A stretch of DNA of 64,000 nt, from positions 620,001-684,000 of the forward strand of contig NZ_JBJDPS010000001.1 of assembly GCF_044901685.1 (NCBI RefSeq), in the 5' to 3' direction. Below, in pieces: positions 8,087 to 15,893 of the stretch. Positions within the stretch are counted from its first letter, which is position 1. Each line of letters begins with the position of its first letter. The DNA comes from Micromonospora_G sp044901685. GTDB lineage: Bacteria > Actinomycetota > Actinomycetes > Mycobacteriales > Micromonosporaceae. Made by a program: the position numbers and the translations under genes. The notes beneath the pieces were generated by a model. The model was not told the DNA's origin. It did no database searches and saw nothing but the letters and a program-made list of their open reading frames with translations.

Positions 8087-9386
8087 CCGGTGCGGTCTCC
8101 CACTCCGGGTTGCCGAGCGTGGTCACCCACTCCCGGACCTTCTCCACGTTTCTCGGCTGGAACGCGAGGCTGAGCAGGAGCAGCAGCCGGGCCTTCTGTG
8201 GCAGCAGGTCGTCACCGGCGATGACCGGGCCGGTGTTGCTGCCGTACACCGAACCGGAACCGGTCCGGGTGGTGCTGACGAAGACGACACCCTGCGCGGC
8301 GGCGGCGCCGCGGGCGCTGCCCTGCGCGGACGACAGACCGCCGGCACCGGTGCCGGCGGTCACGATGCCCTTCACCCCGGCGGCGGCGAACGCGGTGATC
8401 GCCTCCCCACCGGCCTGCTGGTAACTGGTCACCACCTCGACCCGGGGCAACGCCGTCGGCTCGACCCGGGACAGGTCGAACGGGGTGAGCCAGTCCCGGG
8501 CCCGGTCGCAGTCGTCCACCCGGGCCGGAGCCCGCCCGACCTTGATGTTCGGCCCGTCGACCCAGCCGAGTACGCCGAACTCCCGGCTCTGGAAGGTGTC
8601 CATCCGGCTCGAATTGGTCTTGGTCACGTCCCGGGCGGCGTGGAACTCGTCGCCGAGCAGCAGCACGGTGCCGTAGCAGAAGGTGGTCTGGCTGGCCGCG
8701 AGCACGATCGAGTTGTAGAGGTTCGCCGGCCCGTCCGCCCCGATCACCTGCGGCCCGTCCGGGGTGACCGCCGCCCACGGCCGCATCGCCCCGGTGATGA
8801 CCACCGGCTTGCGGCTCTGCACGGTGAGGTCGAGCCAGTAGGCGAACTCCTCCATGGTGTCGGTGCCACTGGTGACCACCACCGCGTCCGCCGACTTCAT
8901 CGCCGCCTCGACGGCCAGGGTGAGCGCGTGGAACTCGGCCATCGTGTAGCCGCCGGAGCCCTTGTTGCCGAACTGTACGGTGCTCACGTCGGCAACCTGC
9001 CCGATCTCGGGCTGAAGCTGGCCGACCATGCTGGCGATCGCGATCTGGCCGGAGCGGTAGTCGGTGAAGCTGCTGCGGGAGGTGGCGACGCCGGAGATGG
9101 TGCCACCGGTCCCGATCACGGTCACCCTCGGCTTGCGGGTCTTCGCCGTGCTGAGAGCCTCGGTGTAGGCGACACTGCGGATGCCGGCCGGGGCGGTGAC
9201 CCCGGTGACCGTGCCGGACGGCGCACCCGCGTCCTCGGTACGGGTGGCATCGGCACCGACCGTGAGGGCGAGCACCAGGGCAGCACCGAGGGTGGCCCCG
9301 AGCAGCGGGGTCAGTACGGCACCGGGGCGCCACCGCACGGGTCGCGGTCGGGGCGTGGGTTCGGACGGGACGTTCGGGGCGGACAT
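8079..9386 (-). CDS. Exported type II L-asparaginase family protein
   Basis: The 435-residue protein hydrolyses L-asparagine to aspartate and ammonia. A proline-rich start is followed by a membrane segment (about 28-48), so the enzyme is probably secreted or anchored outside. The catalytic core has both threonine motifs: VIGTGGTISG (about 93) and VVTSGTDTMEE (about 167), and a VTKTNSSRM segment that holds the catalytic lysine region. GGAGG lies five bases before the ATG. It is transcribed towards the ABC cassette and divergently from the beta-helix lipoprotein gene. Confidence 0.9.
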   Translation of the reverse strand: MSAPNVPSEPTPRPRPVRWRPGAVLTPLLGATLGAALVLALTVGADATRTEDAGAPSGTVTGVTAPAGIRSVAYTEALSTAKTRKPRVTVIGTGGTISGVATSRSSFTDYRSGQIAIASMVGQLQPEIGQVADVSTVQFGNKGSGGYTMAEFHALTLAVEAAMKSADAVVVTSGTDTMEEFAYWLDLTVQSRKPVVITGAMRPWAAVTPDGPQVIGADGPANLYNSIVLAASQTTFCYGTVLLLGDEFHAARDVTKTNSSRMDTFQSREFGVLGWVDGPNIKVGRAPARVDDCDRARDWLTPFDLSRVEPTALPRVEVVTSYQQAGGEAITAFAAAGVKGIVTAGTGAGGLSSAQGSARGAAAAQGVVFVSTTRTGSGSVYGSNTGPVIAGDDLLPQKARLLLLLSLAFQPRNVEKVREWVTTLGNPEWETAPVR

Positions 9387-9543
9387 GTCTACCTCCGCGA
9401 CTGGGACGGTTGAAGAGGAAACCGTATCGTCGGAGTTAGAATTTTCGATCTTGTTAAGCCTCGATTTCGCCTTGACCCGGGTCGACTTCGCCTCGACCCG
9501 GCCCGCCGGGCGGTTTCCCCGGCCGGGCTTCTACCATCGGCGG

Positions 9544-10749
9544 GTGCGCGTCAAGCCTGGAACGTTTCCGCTCGTCATCGCCGTGATCGCGGTACTGCTC
9601 GCCGGCTGTGGCGGCTCGCCCGACCCCGACGCGCCGGTCTCCCCGCCGGTTTCGCCGGGCGCCTCTTCGGCCGGAGCCGAGCCCGGCACGACCGACGGCC
9701 TCGGCGCCGCACCGTCGGCCAAGGCGTCACCTACGCCGAGTAAGCCGGCGGCGACACTGGCGCGGGCGGGCAACCCAAACGGCGGAGCGTCGGTCCCGGC
9801 CGAGGGACGCGCGGTCGACACCGGCCGACCGACCCGGGTCGTCGGCACCGGCACCCCGGCGAGCTGCACCGGCAAGGCCGTGGTGACGGCGGTCGCGGCC
9901 GGCGGGCTGATCACGTTCGACTGTGGACCGGATCCGGTGACGATCACCATGACCGAGACGGCGAAGGTCCGGAACGCCAACGGTCCACGGGTCGTGCTCG
10001 ACGGCGGCGGCAAGGTCACGCTCAGCGGCGGCGGCAAGCGCCGCATCCTCTACATGAACACCTGTGACCAGGCCCAGGGCTGGACCACCTCGCACTGCGA
10101 CAACCAGGACCACCCGCAGTTGACCCTACAGAACCTGACCTTCGCCGACGGCAACTCCACCGGCGAGAAGGCCGAGGGCGGTGGCGGCGGTGCGATCTTC
10201 GTGCGCGGCGGACAGTTCAAGGTGGTCAACTCACGCTTCGTCCGCAACCGGTGCGACCGTACCGGGCCGGACCTGGGCGGGGCCGCGATCCGGGTGCTGA
10301 GCCAGTACCAGGGCAAACCGGTGTACGTCGTGGACAGCACCTTCGGCGGTGCGGCCGGGCAGGGCGGCTCCTGCTCCAACGGTGGCGCGTTGAGCAGTAT
10401 CGGGGTCTCCTGGGTGGTGCTGAACAGCGTGCTCAGCCACAACGAGGCAATCGGGCAGGGCGCGAACCCGGCCCGTGGCGGCACCCCGGGCGGCGGCAGC
10501 GGTGGTGCCATCTACTGCGACGGCAACAAGTTCACCGTACGGATCGCGGGCAGCATCATCGAGAACAACCACGCCAAGGAGGGTGGCGGGGCGGTCTTCT
10601 TCGTCAGCAACGACCGTACCGGCAGCATGCGGATCGAGAACTCGACCCTGCGACGCAACCCCAGCGACGGCTTCGAGACCCAGGGCCTGCCCGGAATCTT
10701 CTTCCTCGGCGTGAGTCGCCCGACGACGACCGGATCGAAGCTGAGCTGA
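9544..10749 (+). CDS. Right-handed parallel beta-helix lipoprotein
   Basis: The 401-residue product has a lipoprotein signal with lipobox LAGC, then a Ser/Pro/Ala-rich linker (about residues 25-95), then a Gly- and Asn-rich region with repeated beta-helix rungs such as LTLQNLTFADGN, FKVVNSRFVRNRC, VYVVDSTFGG, VVLNSVLSHNEA and IAGSIIENNHA. Such domains occur in surface proteins and polysaccharide lyases, but I see no catalytic signature, so an enzymatic role is not claimed. Several Cys residues (MNTCDQ, SHCDNQ, RNRCDR, GSCSNG) may form disulfides. I chose the GTG at 9544 because it begins a proper signal peptide; the open frame extends upstream without one. Confidence 0.75.
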   Translation: MRVKPGTFPLVIAVIAVLLAGCGGSPDPDAPVSPPVSPGASSAGAEPGTTDGLGAAPSAKASPTPSKPAATLARAGNPNGGASVPAEGRAVDTGRPTRVVGTGTPASCTGKAVVTAVAAGGLITFDCGPDPVTITMTETAKVRNANGPRVVLDGGGKVTLSGGGKRRILYMNTCDQAQGWTTSHCDNQDHPQLTLQNLTFADGNSTGEKAEGGGGGAIFVRGGQFKVVNSRFVRNRCDRTGPDLGGAAIRVLSQYQGKPVYVVDSTFGGAAGQGGSCSNGGALSSIGVSWVVLNSVLSHNEAIGQGANPARGGTPGGGSGGAIYCDGNKFTVRIAGSIIENNHAKEGGGAVFFVSNDRTGSMRIENSTLRRNPSDGFETQGLPGIFFLGVSRPTTTGSKLS

Positions 10750-10791
10750 GCCCGAGCAAGCGCCCCGTTACCTGCCGGGGCTGGGTGGGAC

Positions 10792-10822
10792 TTGTGTCTC
10801 CGCCAGGGGGAGACGTCAGGGT
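10792..10822 (+). promoter_or_regulatory. MerR-type promoter with dyad in a 19-bp spacer
   Basis: TTGTGT (10792-10797) and CAGGGT (10817-10822) are separated by exactly 19 bases. The spacer region holds the inverted repeat GTCTCC (10796-10801) and GGAGAC (10809-10814). An over-long spacer containing the operator is the hallmark of MerR-controlled promoters. Transcription would start close to the ATG at 10829, so autoregulation and a leaderless or near-leaderless mRNA are inferred. Confidence 0.6.
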
Positions 10823-10828
10823 GGGGGC

Positions 10829-11788
10829 ATGGACGGCGACGGGCTCTACTCGATCGGTGACCTGGCCCGGCGTACCGGGCTGACGGTCAAGGCGATCCGG
10901 TTCTATGCCGATCGCGAGATCGTGCCGCCGACAGAGCGCGGCCCGAATGGCTACCGCCGCTACGACCACGATGCCGCCGTACGCCTGGACCTGGTCAGAA
11001 CGCTGCGTGCCCTGGACATCGACCTCCCGACGATCCGCCGGGTGGTGGACCGCACGCTCACGCTCGCCGAGGTCGCTCGGGCGCACGCCGAGGCGTTGCA
11101 GGCGCAGATTCGGCTGCTGCGCCTGCGACGCGCGGTGCTGGTGGTGGCGGCCAGGCGCGGGTCCGACCCCGAGGAGATGGATCTCTTGCACAAGCTCGCC
11201 ACGCTCTCCGAGAACGAACGTCGTCGTCTGATCGGCGACTTCCTCGACAGCGTCTTCACAATCCCGAAGGACGCGCCCGGTGGCCCGGCGGCGTCCCCCG
11301 ACCTTGCCGGGATCGCCCGCTCGCTCACCCCCGAACTGCCCGACGATCCTGGCGTCGAACAGGTCGAGGCATGGGTCGAGTTGGCCGAGTTGTCCCAGGA
11401 CCCGGACTTCCGTGCCCTGGTCCGGCGGATGGTCGAGCAGCACCGGGCCGACGCTGCCCGGCCGGCGTCAGCCGTGCCGCGCCGCGACCCGGTGGCGGCG
11501 GTCCGTGACCTGGTCGGCCCGGTCCTGACGGCCGGCATCGACCCGACCTCGCCCCGGGCCGCCCCGGTGGTCGCGGCCGTGATGACCGAGTACGCCCACA
11601 CCTGCGACCGTTCCGACGACGCTGATCTGCGACGTCGGCTGCTGGTCCGACTGGAGACCGTGGCCGACCCCCGCTGGGAGCGGTACCTGAGGTTGTTGTC
11701 GCTGGTCAACGGCTGGTCGGCGCCGGAGCGGCTGCGACCCGCGCTCGACTGGTTCGTCACGGCCACCCGCGCCCGGCTGGCCTGTTGA
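10829..11788 (+). CDS. MerR family transcriptional regulator
   Basis: The 319-residue protein has an N-terminal winged helix of the MerR family: YSIGDLARRTGLTVKAIRFY at residues 6-25, then GYRRYDHDAAVRLDLVRTL, then a coiled-coil dimerisation helix. The remaining roughly 200 residues are helical and show no drug-binding TipAS domain or metal-binding Cys cluster that I recognise, so the signal is unknown. A promoter with a 19-bp spacer and an internal dyad lies immediately upstream. The next gene converges on it. Confidence 0.85.
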   Translation: MDGDGLYSIGDLARRTGLTVKAIRFYADREIVPPTERGPNGYRRYDHDAAVRLDLVRTLRALDIDLPTIRRVVDRTLTLAEVARAHAEALQAQIRLLRLRRAVLVVAARRGSDPEEMDLLHKLATLSENERRRLIGDFLDSVFTIPKDAPGGPAASPDLAGIARSLTPELPDDPGVEQVEAWVELAELSQDPDFRALVRRMVEQHRADAARPASAVPRRDPVAAVRDLVGPVLTAGIDPTSPRAAPVVAAVMTEYAHTCDRSDDADLRRRLLVRLETVADPRWERYLRLLSLVNGWSAPERLRPALDWFVTATRARLAC

Positions 11789-11815
11789 CATCGCCGGGCG
11801 GGCCGGCTTGTGACG

Positions 11816-12103
11816 TCAGATCGAACGCGGTCGGCGGCGTACCGGTCGGTCGTCGACCCAGCCGAGGAACCTGGTCTCGGCCTGTTCGCGGGTGAGTTCG
11901 GGCATGCTGGCCAGGGCCTTGTCCCGGAAGCCGGCCATGACCCAGGCCAGGCGGCGTCGGTCGGTCTGGTACCAGGTCCACATCCGACGTTTGAAGATCT
12001 GGCAGGGCCATTCCTCGCCGTCGTCGGTGCAGTGCCATTCGGCGCCGGGCCGGTGCGGCACGCCCTGCGGTGCGTCAGCGTCCTGCTCGTCGTGCTCTGT
12101 CAC
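11816..12103 (-). CDS. Small Trp/Cys-containing protein of a regulator cluster
   Basis: The 95-residue protein has no signal peptide or membrane segment. The central segment EWHCTDDGEEWPCQIFKRRM resembles in layout the WxCxxCGxxWPC motif of small actinobacterial proteins sometimes labelled flavin reductase-like, but with only two cysteines, so metal binding is doubtful. The GTG start lies 15 bases after the stop of the upstream ribbon-helix-helix gene, which implies one operon with it and the XRE regulator. Function is unknown. Confidence 0.6.
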   Translation of the reverse strand: MTEHDEQDADAPQGVPHRPGAEWHCTDDGEEWPCQIFKRRMWTWYQTDRRRLAWVMAGFRDKALASMPELTREQAETRFLGWVDDRPVRRRPRSI

Positions 12104-12118
12104 GCTGTTCGGCTCCGT

Positions 12119-12373
12119 TCAGACGAGGTAGACCTCGATGGGTGTGCCGCCGTGCGGGGTGATCGAAAATCGGTGACCCGGGGCGAGATCGAGCAGCATC
12201 GCGGAGACGAGGACGGCGCGGTTGAGGGTGTCGGTCTTGCTCATCCGTTGGGCGGCGGCGAGCCTGACCAGCGCTTCGTTGGCCGCCGGGGTGAGGTTGA
12301 CGGTGACCTTGACCAGCGGCACCCGTTCCGGGTCGGTGGTCGGCGCCGGCTCGCCGTCCGGTGTTCCGCTCAT
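12119..12373 (-). CDS. Ribbon-helix-helix-like small protein
   Basis: The 84-residue protein begins with a flexible acidic segment, then VKVTVNLTPAANEALVRLAA and SKTDTLNRAV, which fit the beta strand, helix A and helix B of an Arc/CopG ribbon-helix-helix domain. A short tail ends GGTPIEVYLV. Its ATG overlaps the stop of the upstream XRE regulator (ATGA at 12370-12373), so both are co-translated. It may bind DNA alone or act as a partner of the regulator. Confidence 0.65.
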   Translation of the reverse strand: MSGTPDGEPAPTTDPERVPLVKVTVNLTPAANEALVRLAAAQRMSKTDTLNRAVLVSAMLLDLAPGHRFSITPHGGTPIEVYLV

Positions 12374-13611
12374 ACCCGGGCTCCCATCCGGTGGGCAAGG
12401 TCGGTCACCAGTGCGGGCGGGCTGCCCGGGGTACGGCGCAGGATTTCGGCCATCACGTCGCTCGCGATCGGTCGGGTGCGGATTTCGGCCGGGGCGATCT
12501 GGTCGGCTTCGACCAGGCATTGCCCGGCGTTGCTGAGGTTGCCTTCGATGACGTGACCCCGGGCGATGTCGAGCAGGTGCTGTGCCCTGCGTTCGGGCAT
12601 CAGCGCATCGAATCGGCGCTGGTTGAGGCCTTCGTGGATTCTCACTGCCCGCCCGCCGTCGCCCAGTTCGACCGCTGCCGCGGCGGCGTGCAGTTGCAGG
12701 TTCGTCGGGCCGAAGCACGTACGCAAGCGGTTGTCGTCCTTGCCGGGGCTGTCGGCCGCGACTTTCGCCTCGCGCAGCAGTTCCCGCACGCTCGCGGGGT
12801 CGCCCAGGTGCGCCGCCGCCATCGCGGCCTGGAGCAGCAGTGATCCGTACACCGACACCCGGTCGGGGTCGGCCCAGGTGGCGCCGTCGGGGGAGAGGCG
12901 GTGGGCGGTGACGATGTTGGCCTCGAACGCCTGACGGACGTGACCAGCGGCAAGCAACGCGTTGGCGAACCGGGTGGTGCCGGTCCCGGCCCGCAGCGCG
13001 TCGCCGGTCCGGACCGCGATCGAGATCGCTCGTTCGGCGGTCAGCCTGGCCAGGTCGTACGCACCCAGCTTGCGTAGTACGGAGGAGGTGACCTGGTACA
13101 CCTGCCCGAGCAGGCTCGCGGCCCGGTCACCGTTACTTCCGCTGTGGTAGGCGTCGGCGGCCTGGACCTGGCCGAGTAGTCCTGGTAGGTCGCGGACGAG
13201 GGTGTCGTACCGGGCGTGTTGGAGTGTCAGCCACGCGTGCGTGACGGCCTTGTCCAGGTCGGTGAGCGGCAGCGGTGGTGCCGGGTTGCCGAGGTACGCG
13301 GCCGGTGCGAAACGCGTCAGCGCGAGCCGGAGCCGGTCGAGGTCGACGTGGTCGGTGGTGACCACGGTCTGGGTGTTCTCGGCCTGTCCGATGAGCGTGT
13401 CGACGCTGATCTGGAGGACGCCGGCCATGTCGAGCAGGACGCTGAACTTGTCCAACCGCCGTTCACCACGCTCGACCTTGTCCACCCAGCTTTTCGACTT
13501 CCCGAGCCGGTCGGCGAACACCTGTTGGGACAACTTCCGCCGTCCCCGCCAGTACGCCACCCGCCGCCCGATCGGCAGTTCCTCACCCACCGGCTCAGCC
13601 CGCGGAGTCAC
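12370..13611 (-). CDS. XRE family regulator with TPR-like domain
   Basis: The 413-residue protein has an N-terminal helix-turn-helix (about residues 14-60; LSQQVFADRLGKSKSWVDKV) and a long helical C-terminal region with repeats typical of TPR-like sensor domains, for example LARLTAERAISIAVRTGDAL and HLGDPASVRELLREAKVAAD. This is the layout of many actinomycete XRE regulators. The start is uncertain: GTG 13611 puts the DNA-binding domain at the usual distance from the N-terminus, while ATG 13674 would add a Ser- and Cys-rich stretch. It heads an operon with the two small genes downstream and is divergent from a second XRE regulator. Confidence 0.8.
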   Translation of the reverse strand: MTPRAEPVGEELPIGRRVAYWRGRRKLSQQVFADRLGKSKSWVDKVERGERRLDKFSVLLDMAGVLQISVDTLIGQAENTQTVVTTDHVDLDRLRLALTRFAPAAYLGNPAPPLPLTDLDKAVTHAWLTLQHARYDTLVRDLPGLLGQVQAADAYHSGSNGDRAASLLGQVYQVTSSVLRKLGAYDLARLTAERAISIAVRTGDALRAGTGTTRFANALLAAGHVRQAFEANIVTAHRLSPDGATWADPDRVSVYGSLLLQAAMAAAHLGDPASVRELLREAKVAADSPGKDDNRLRTCFGPTNLQLHAAAAAVELGDGGRAVRIHEGLNQRRFDALMPERRAQHLLDIARGHVIEGNLSNAGQCLVEADQIAPAEIRTRPIASDVMAEILRRTPGSPPALVTDLAHRMGARV

Positions 13612-13951
13612 GTCGTACGCGTCCGGACACCCCGACCGCGAAGAACTCCAACGGCAGAGGCTTACTCCCGGCATCGAACCGGCCCCGGTTCGGCTGCCGA
13701 CGACGAGTGCCAGGAGCCGGAGGGAAGTCGGGCATTCTCTCGTGCGGGGACATAGCAGCAGGGCTGATGGACTGGTCGTCGCTGGGCACGGACATGCGGG
13801 CTGCCTCTCATCATTGGAAAGCACTGCCAGTCCCTGCCGGGCTCTCGGGCGAGGCGGTACAAGACGGCGGCGCTGCGTTCAGTTTCGTGATGACGGGACT
13901 ACTCTCGGAAGGCGGACGATGCTTTCAGGACCTTTCAAGAAGGGGCACCCG
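13612..13951. other. Divergent promoter region between two XRE regulators
   Basis: This 340-bp stretch separates the two divergently transcribed regulators. It is less GC-biased than the genes around it. I see no clear long dyad and no convincing gene. It must contain the promoters of both operons. Confidence 0.5.
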
Positions 13952-15016
13952 GTGAGTGATCTAGGCGCCCAGCTACGGCAGGCTCGGACCGAGGCCGGCG
14001 TGACGCTGGCCTATGTCGCGGCCAGGTCGTGCTACTCGGCAACCCACCTCAGTAACGTCGAGACCGGGCGCCGGACCGCGACGGACGACGTCGTGCTCGC
14101 CTATGCGCGAGCGTTGGGAGGTGCGGACGTGAATCGTAGGCAACTGCTCGCCGCTGGCGTCGTCGGTCCCGTGGCGGCCTCGGAACTCATCCGGACCGGC
14201 TTCAGCGCAGCCCTGCACGGGCGGGGTGCTGAAGAGGACTGGCGCGAGCGGGTTGCCCAGTACGGCCGGGACTACATGGAAATCGGGGCGGACGCGCTCC
14301 AAGGCCGGCTCGCCGGTGACTTGGTGATCATGCAACAGCATCTCGACACGCCGCCCATGTGGGCGAGTGCGGCACGGGCACTCGCGGTCTACGGCAAGAC
14401 CACTAAGGACCCGGGCGAGGCGATCAGTTGGTACGACCTTGCAGCGACGGCGGCCGACCGGTCTGGGGAACTCGATGTGCGCGTATGGGTCCGGGGTCGG
14501 GCCGCCATCGCTCTCGCGTACGAGGGTGCGGCCTTGAATGTCGCGAAGCGGTACTCGGACGAGGCCATCGCCCTGTCCGACCGGCCCTCGCTTGGACGCC
14601 TCAACGCGCTGATGGCGAGGGCTCACGTGGCCGCTGGGCGCGGGGACCTGACCGGCGCGGTCGCGTCGGACGAGGACGCCCGCCGGGTCTTCGACCGGGT
14701 CGCGTCCGACGAACTGGTCTCGGACTTCGCCGTCCCTGCGTGGCGGATGGCAACGTTCCGATCGATGCTCTACGCGCGGCTCGGGATCGTTGGGCCGGGC
14801 GGCGAAGCGCAGGAAGAGGCCGACCGGCTGCGCCCGGCATCGTTGACCCGGTTCGCGACCCACATCGAACTCCACCGGGGCCTCATGATGGCAAAGTCCG
14901 GAGACAGCGCCGGAGGGGTGGCCTACGCCCGGCGGGCCTGGACGGGATTGCCGGCCGACCGGCGATCACAGACACTCGGTCTTGTACTAAGAGAGGTCGA
15001 GCGGGCGGCCCGCTGA
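13952..15016 (+). CDS. XRE family regulator with TPR-like domain
   Basis: The 354-residue protein starts directly with a helix-turn-helix (LGAQLRQARTEAGVTLAYVA, then SATHLSNVETGRR, residues 3-40), followed by DVNRRQLLAAGVVGPVAASE and a helical TPR-like region (for example VAKRYSDEAIALSDRPSLGR). It resembles actinomycete regulators that sense a small ligand or partner peptide. GTG 13952 is preceded by AAGGGG; ATG 13919, preceded by GGAAGG, would add 11 residues and is the alternative. A frameshifted DUF296/PPC gene follows after 63 bases. Confidence 0.8.
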   Translation: MSDLGAQLRQARTEAGVTLAYVAARSCYSATHLSNVETGRRTATDDVVLAYARALGGADVNRRQLLAAGVVGPVAASELIRTGFSAALHGRGAEEDWRERVAQYGRDYMEIGADALQGRLAGDLVIMQQHLDTPPMWASAARALAVYGKTTKDPGEAISWYDLAATAADRSGELDVRVWVRGRAAIALAYEGAALNVAKRYSDEAIALSDRPSLGRLNALMARAHVAAGRGDLTGAVASDEDARRVFDRVASDELVSDFAVPAWRMATFRSMLYARLGIVGPGGEAQEEADRLRPASLTRFATHIELHRGLMMAKSGDSAGGVAYARRAWTGLPADRRSQTLGLVLREVERAAR

Positions 15017-15079
15017 CGTTAGCCTTTCTGTCTACTTTCCTGTGTAAATCCCGCGATGAGAGCCAGTCGAGAGGGCGTC

Positions 15080-15417
15080 ATGATCCTTGTTGCCGTACAG
15101 CCTGGTCAGGAGGTCATGGCGACTCTCACCGAGGAGATGCGGAAGCGGGGGATCACCAACGCGGCGGTCGTTTCCCTGATCGGGGCGGTCGAAGGCTGCT
15201 GTATCTCCACCATGGCGGCCGATGACCATAGAAAGACATCCTGACGGAGTACGTCGAGCCGCTTGAGTTGTCGGGCACGGGTGAGGTCAGGGATGGGACC
15301 GTGCACCTGCACGTCGTACTCGGACGCGAGGGTGACATCGCAAAGACCGGGCACCTCCACTGGGCGAACGTCGAGCACTTCTTCGTGAACGCGTACGTGG
15401 TGCCGCTTGATCAGTGA
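15080..15417 (+). pseudogene. DUF296/PPC-domain gene with one-base frameshift
   Basis: The first part (start 15080, GAGAGGG before it) reads MILVAVQPGQEVMATLTEE to TMAADDHRK and then stops at 15242. The other part continues in a different frame from about 15235 with DILTEYVEPLELSGTGEV, HLHVVLGREGD and GHLHWANVEHFFVNAYVVPL, ending at 15417. Joined, they give a complete domain of about 113 residues of the plant-and-prokaryote-conserved (DUF296) type, with the metal-binding HLHVVLG and GHLHW histidine motifs. Loss of one A in the A-run at 15232-15234 explains the break. It may be a true pseudogene, a phase-variable site or a sequencing error. Confidence 0.75.
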
Positions 15418-15521
15418 GCCCTTTCCATCCTGGTGGTGCTGGTCGGGAGAGACTGACGTCGCCGTTCTGCCGCGAGCGAACCCCGCTTGTGTTGTCGCGA
15501 CGTGCTGCGGAGGATCGGTGG

Positions 15522-15875
15522 ATGGATCTCCTCACCGCGGAACGGCAACTCCAAGCCGCCCAGCGCGCCGCCGACGTCGAGTCCCTCGACGCGCTGCTGC
15601 ACCCGCAGGTCGTGGGTGCCGGACCGGACGGCACGGTCTTTACGAAGGAAGACGACCTGGATAGCTACCGTTCCGGTGCACTGCGAATCACCAGCCTGGT
15701 GGAGGAGTCGCTCGACGTCCAGGAAGACGGTCAGACTGGGGTGACTCGCATGGTCGCTGCGGTGGATGCCGTTCAGGGCGGTGCCGCTGTGTCCGCGCGG
15801 TTGCGCTACACCCGACTTTGGGTGCGTGAGGACGGCAACTGGCGGGTGTTGGCCGCCACCTTCGTCCCGGTCTAG
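15522..15875 (+). CDS. NTF2-like (DUF4440-type) protein
   Basis: The 117-residue protein fits the SnoaL/DUF4440 NTF2-like fold: an opening helix LTAERQLQAAQRAADVESLD, then ALLHPQVVGAGPDGTVFTKEDDL, and closing beta strands ARLRYTRLWVREDGNWRVLAATF. Members are small enzymes or ligand-binding proteins, and the function cannot be set from sequence. ATG 15522 has a GGAGG nearby; the frame is open further upstream to 15414, but that extension does not match the fold. Confidence 0.7.
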   Translation: MDLLTAERQLQAAQRAADVESLDALLHPQVVGAGPDGTVFTKEDDLDSYRSGALRITSLVEESLDVQEDGQTGVTRMVAAVDAVQGGAAVSARLRYTRLWVREDGNWRVLAATFVPV

Positions 15876-15893
15876 TGGGCCTCTTGAAAAGGT

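Noticed and set aside
13202..13951. Long N-terminal extension of the second XRE regulator
   Set aside because: The extension is antisense to the first XRE gene and lacks motifs; the helix-turn-helix begins right after the GTG at 13952.
15229..15244. Programmed -1 frameshift in the DUF296 gene
   Set aside because: No X-XXY-YYZ slippery heptamer or obvious downstream stem was seen, so a deletion is simpler; not excluded.
11816..15875. Integrated mobile element or prophage
   Set aside because: No integrase, transposase, tRNA gene or terminal repeats were found; only the gene content looks accessory.
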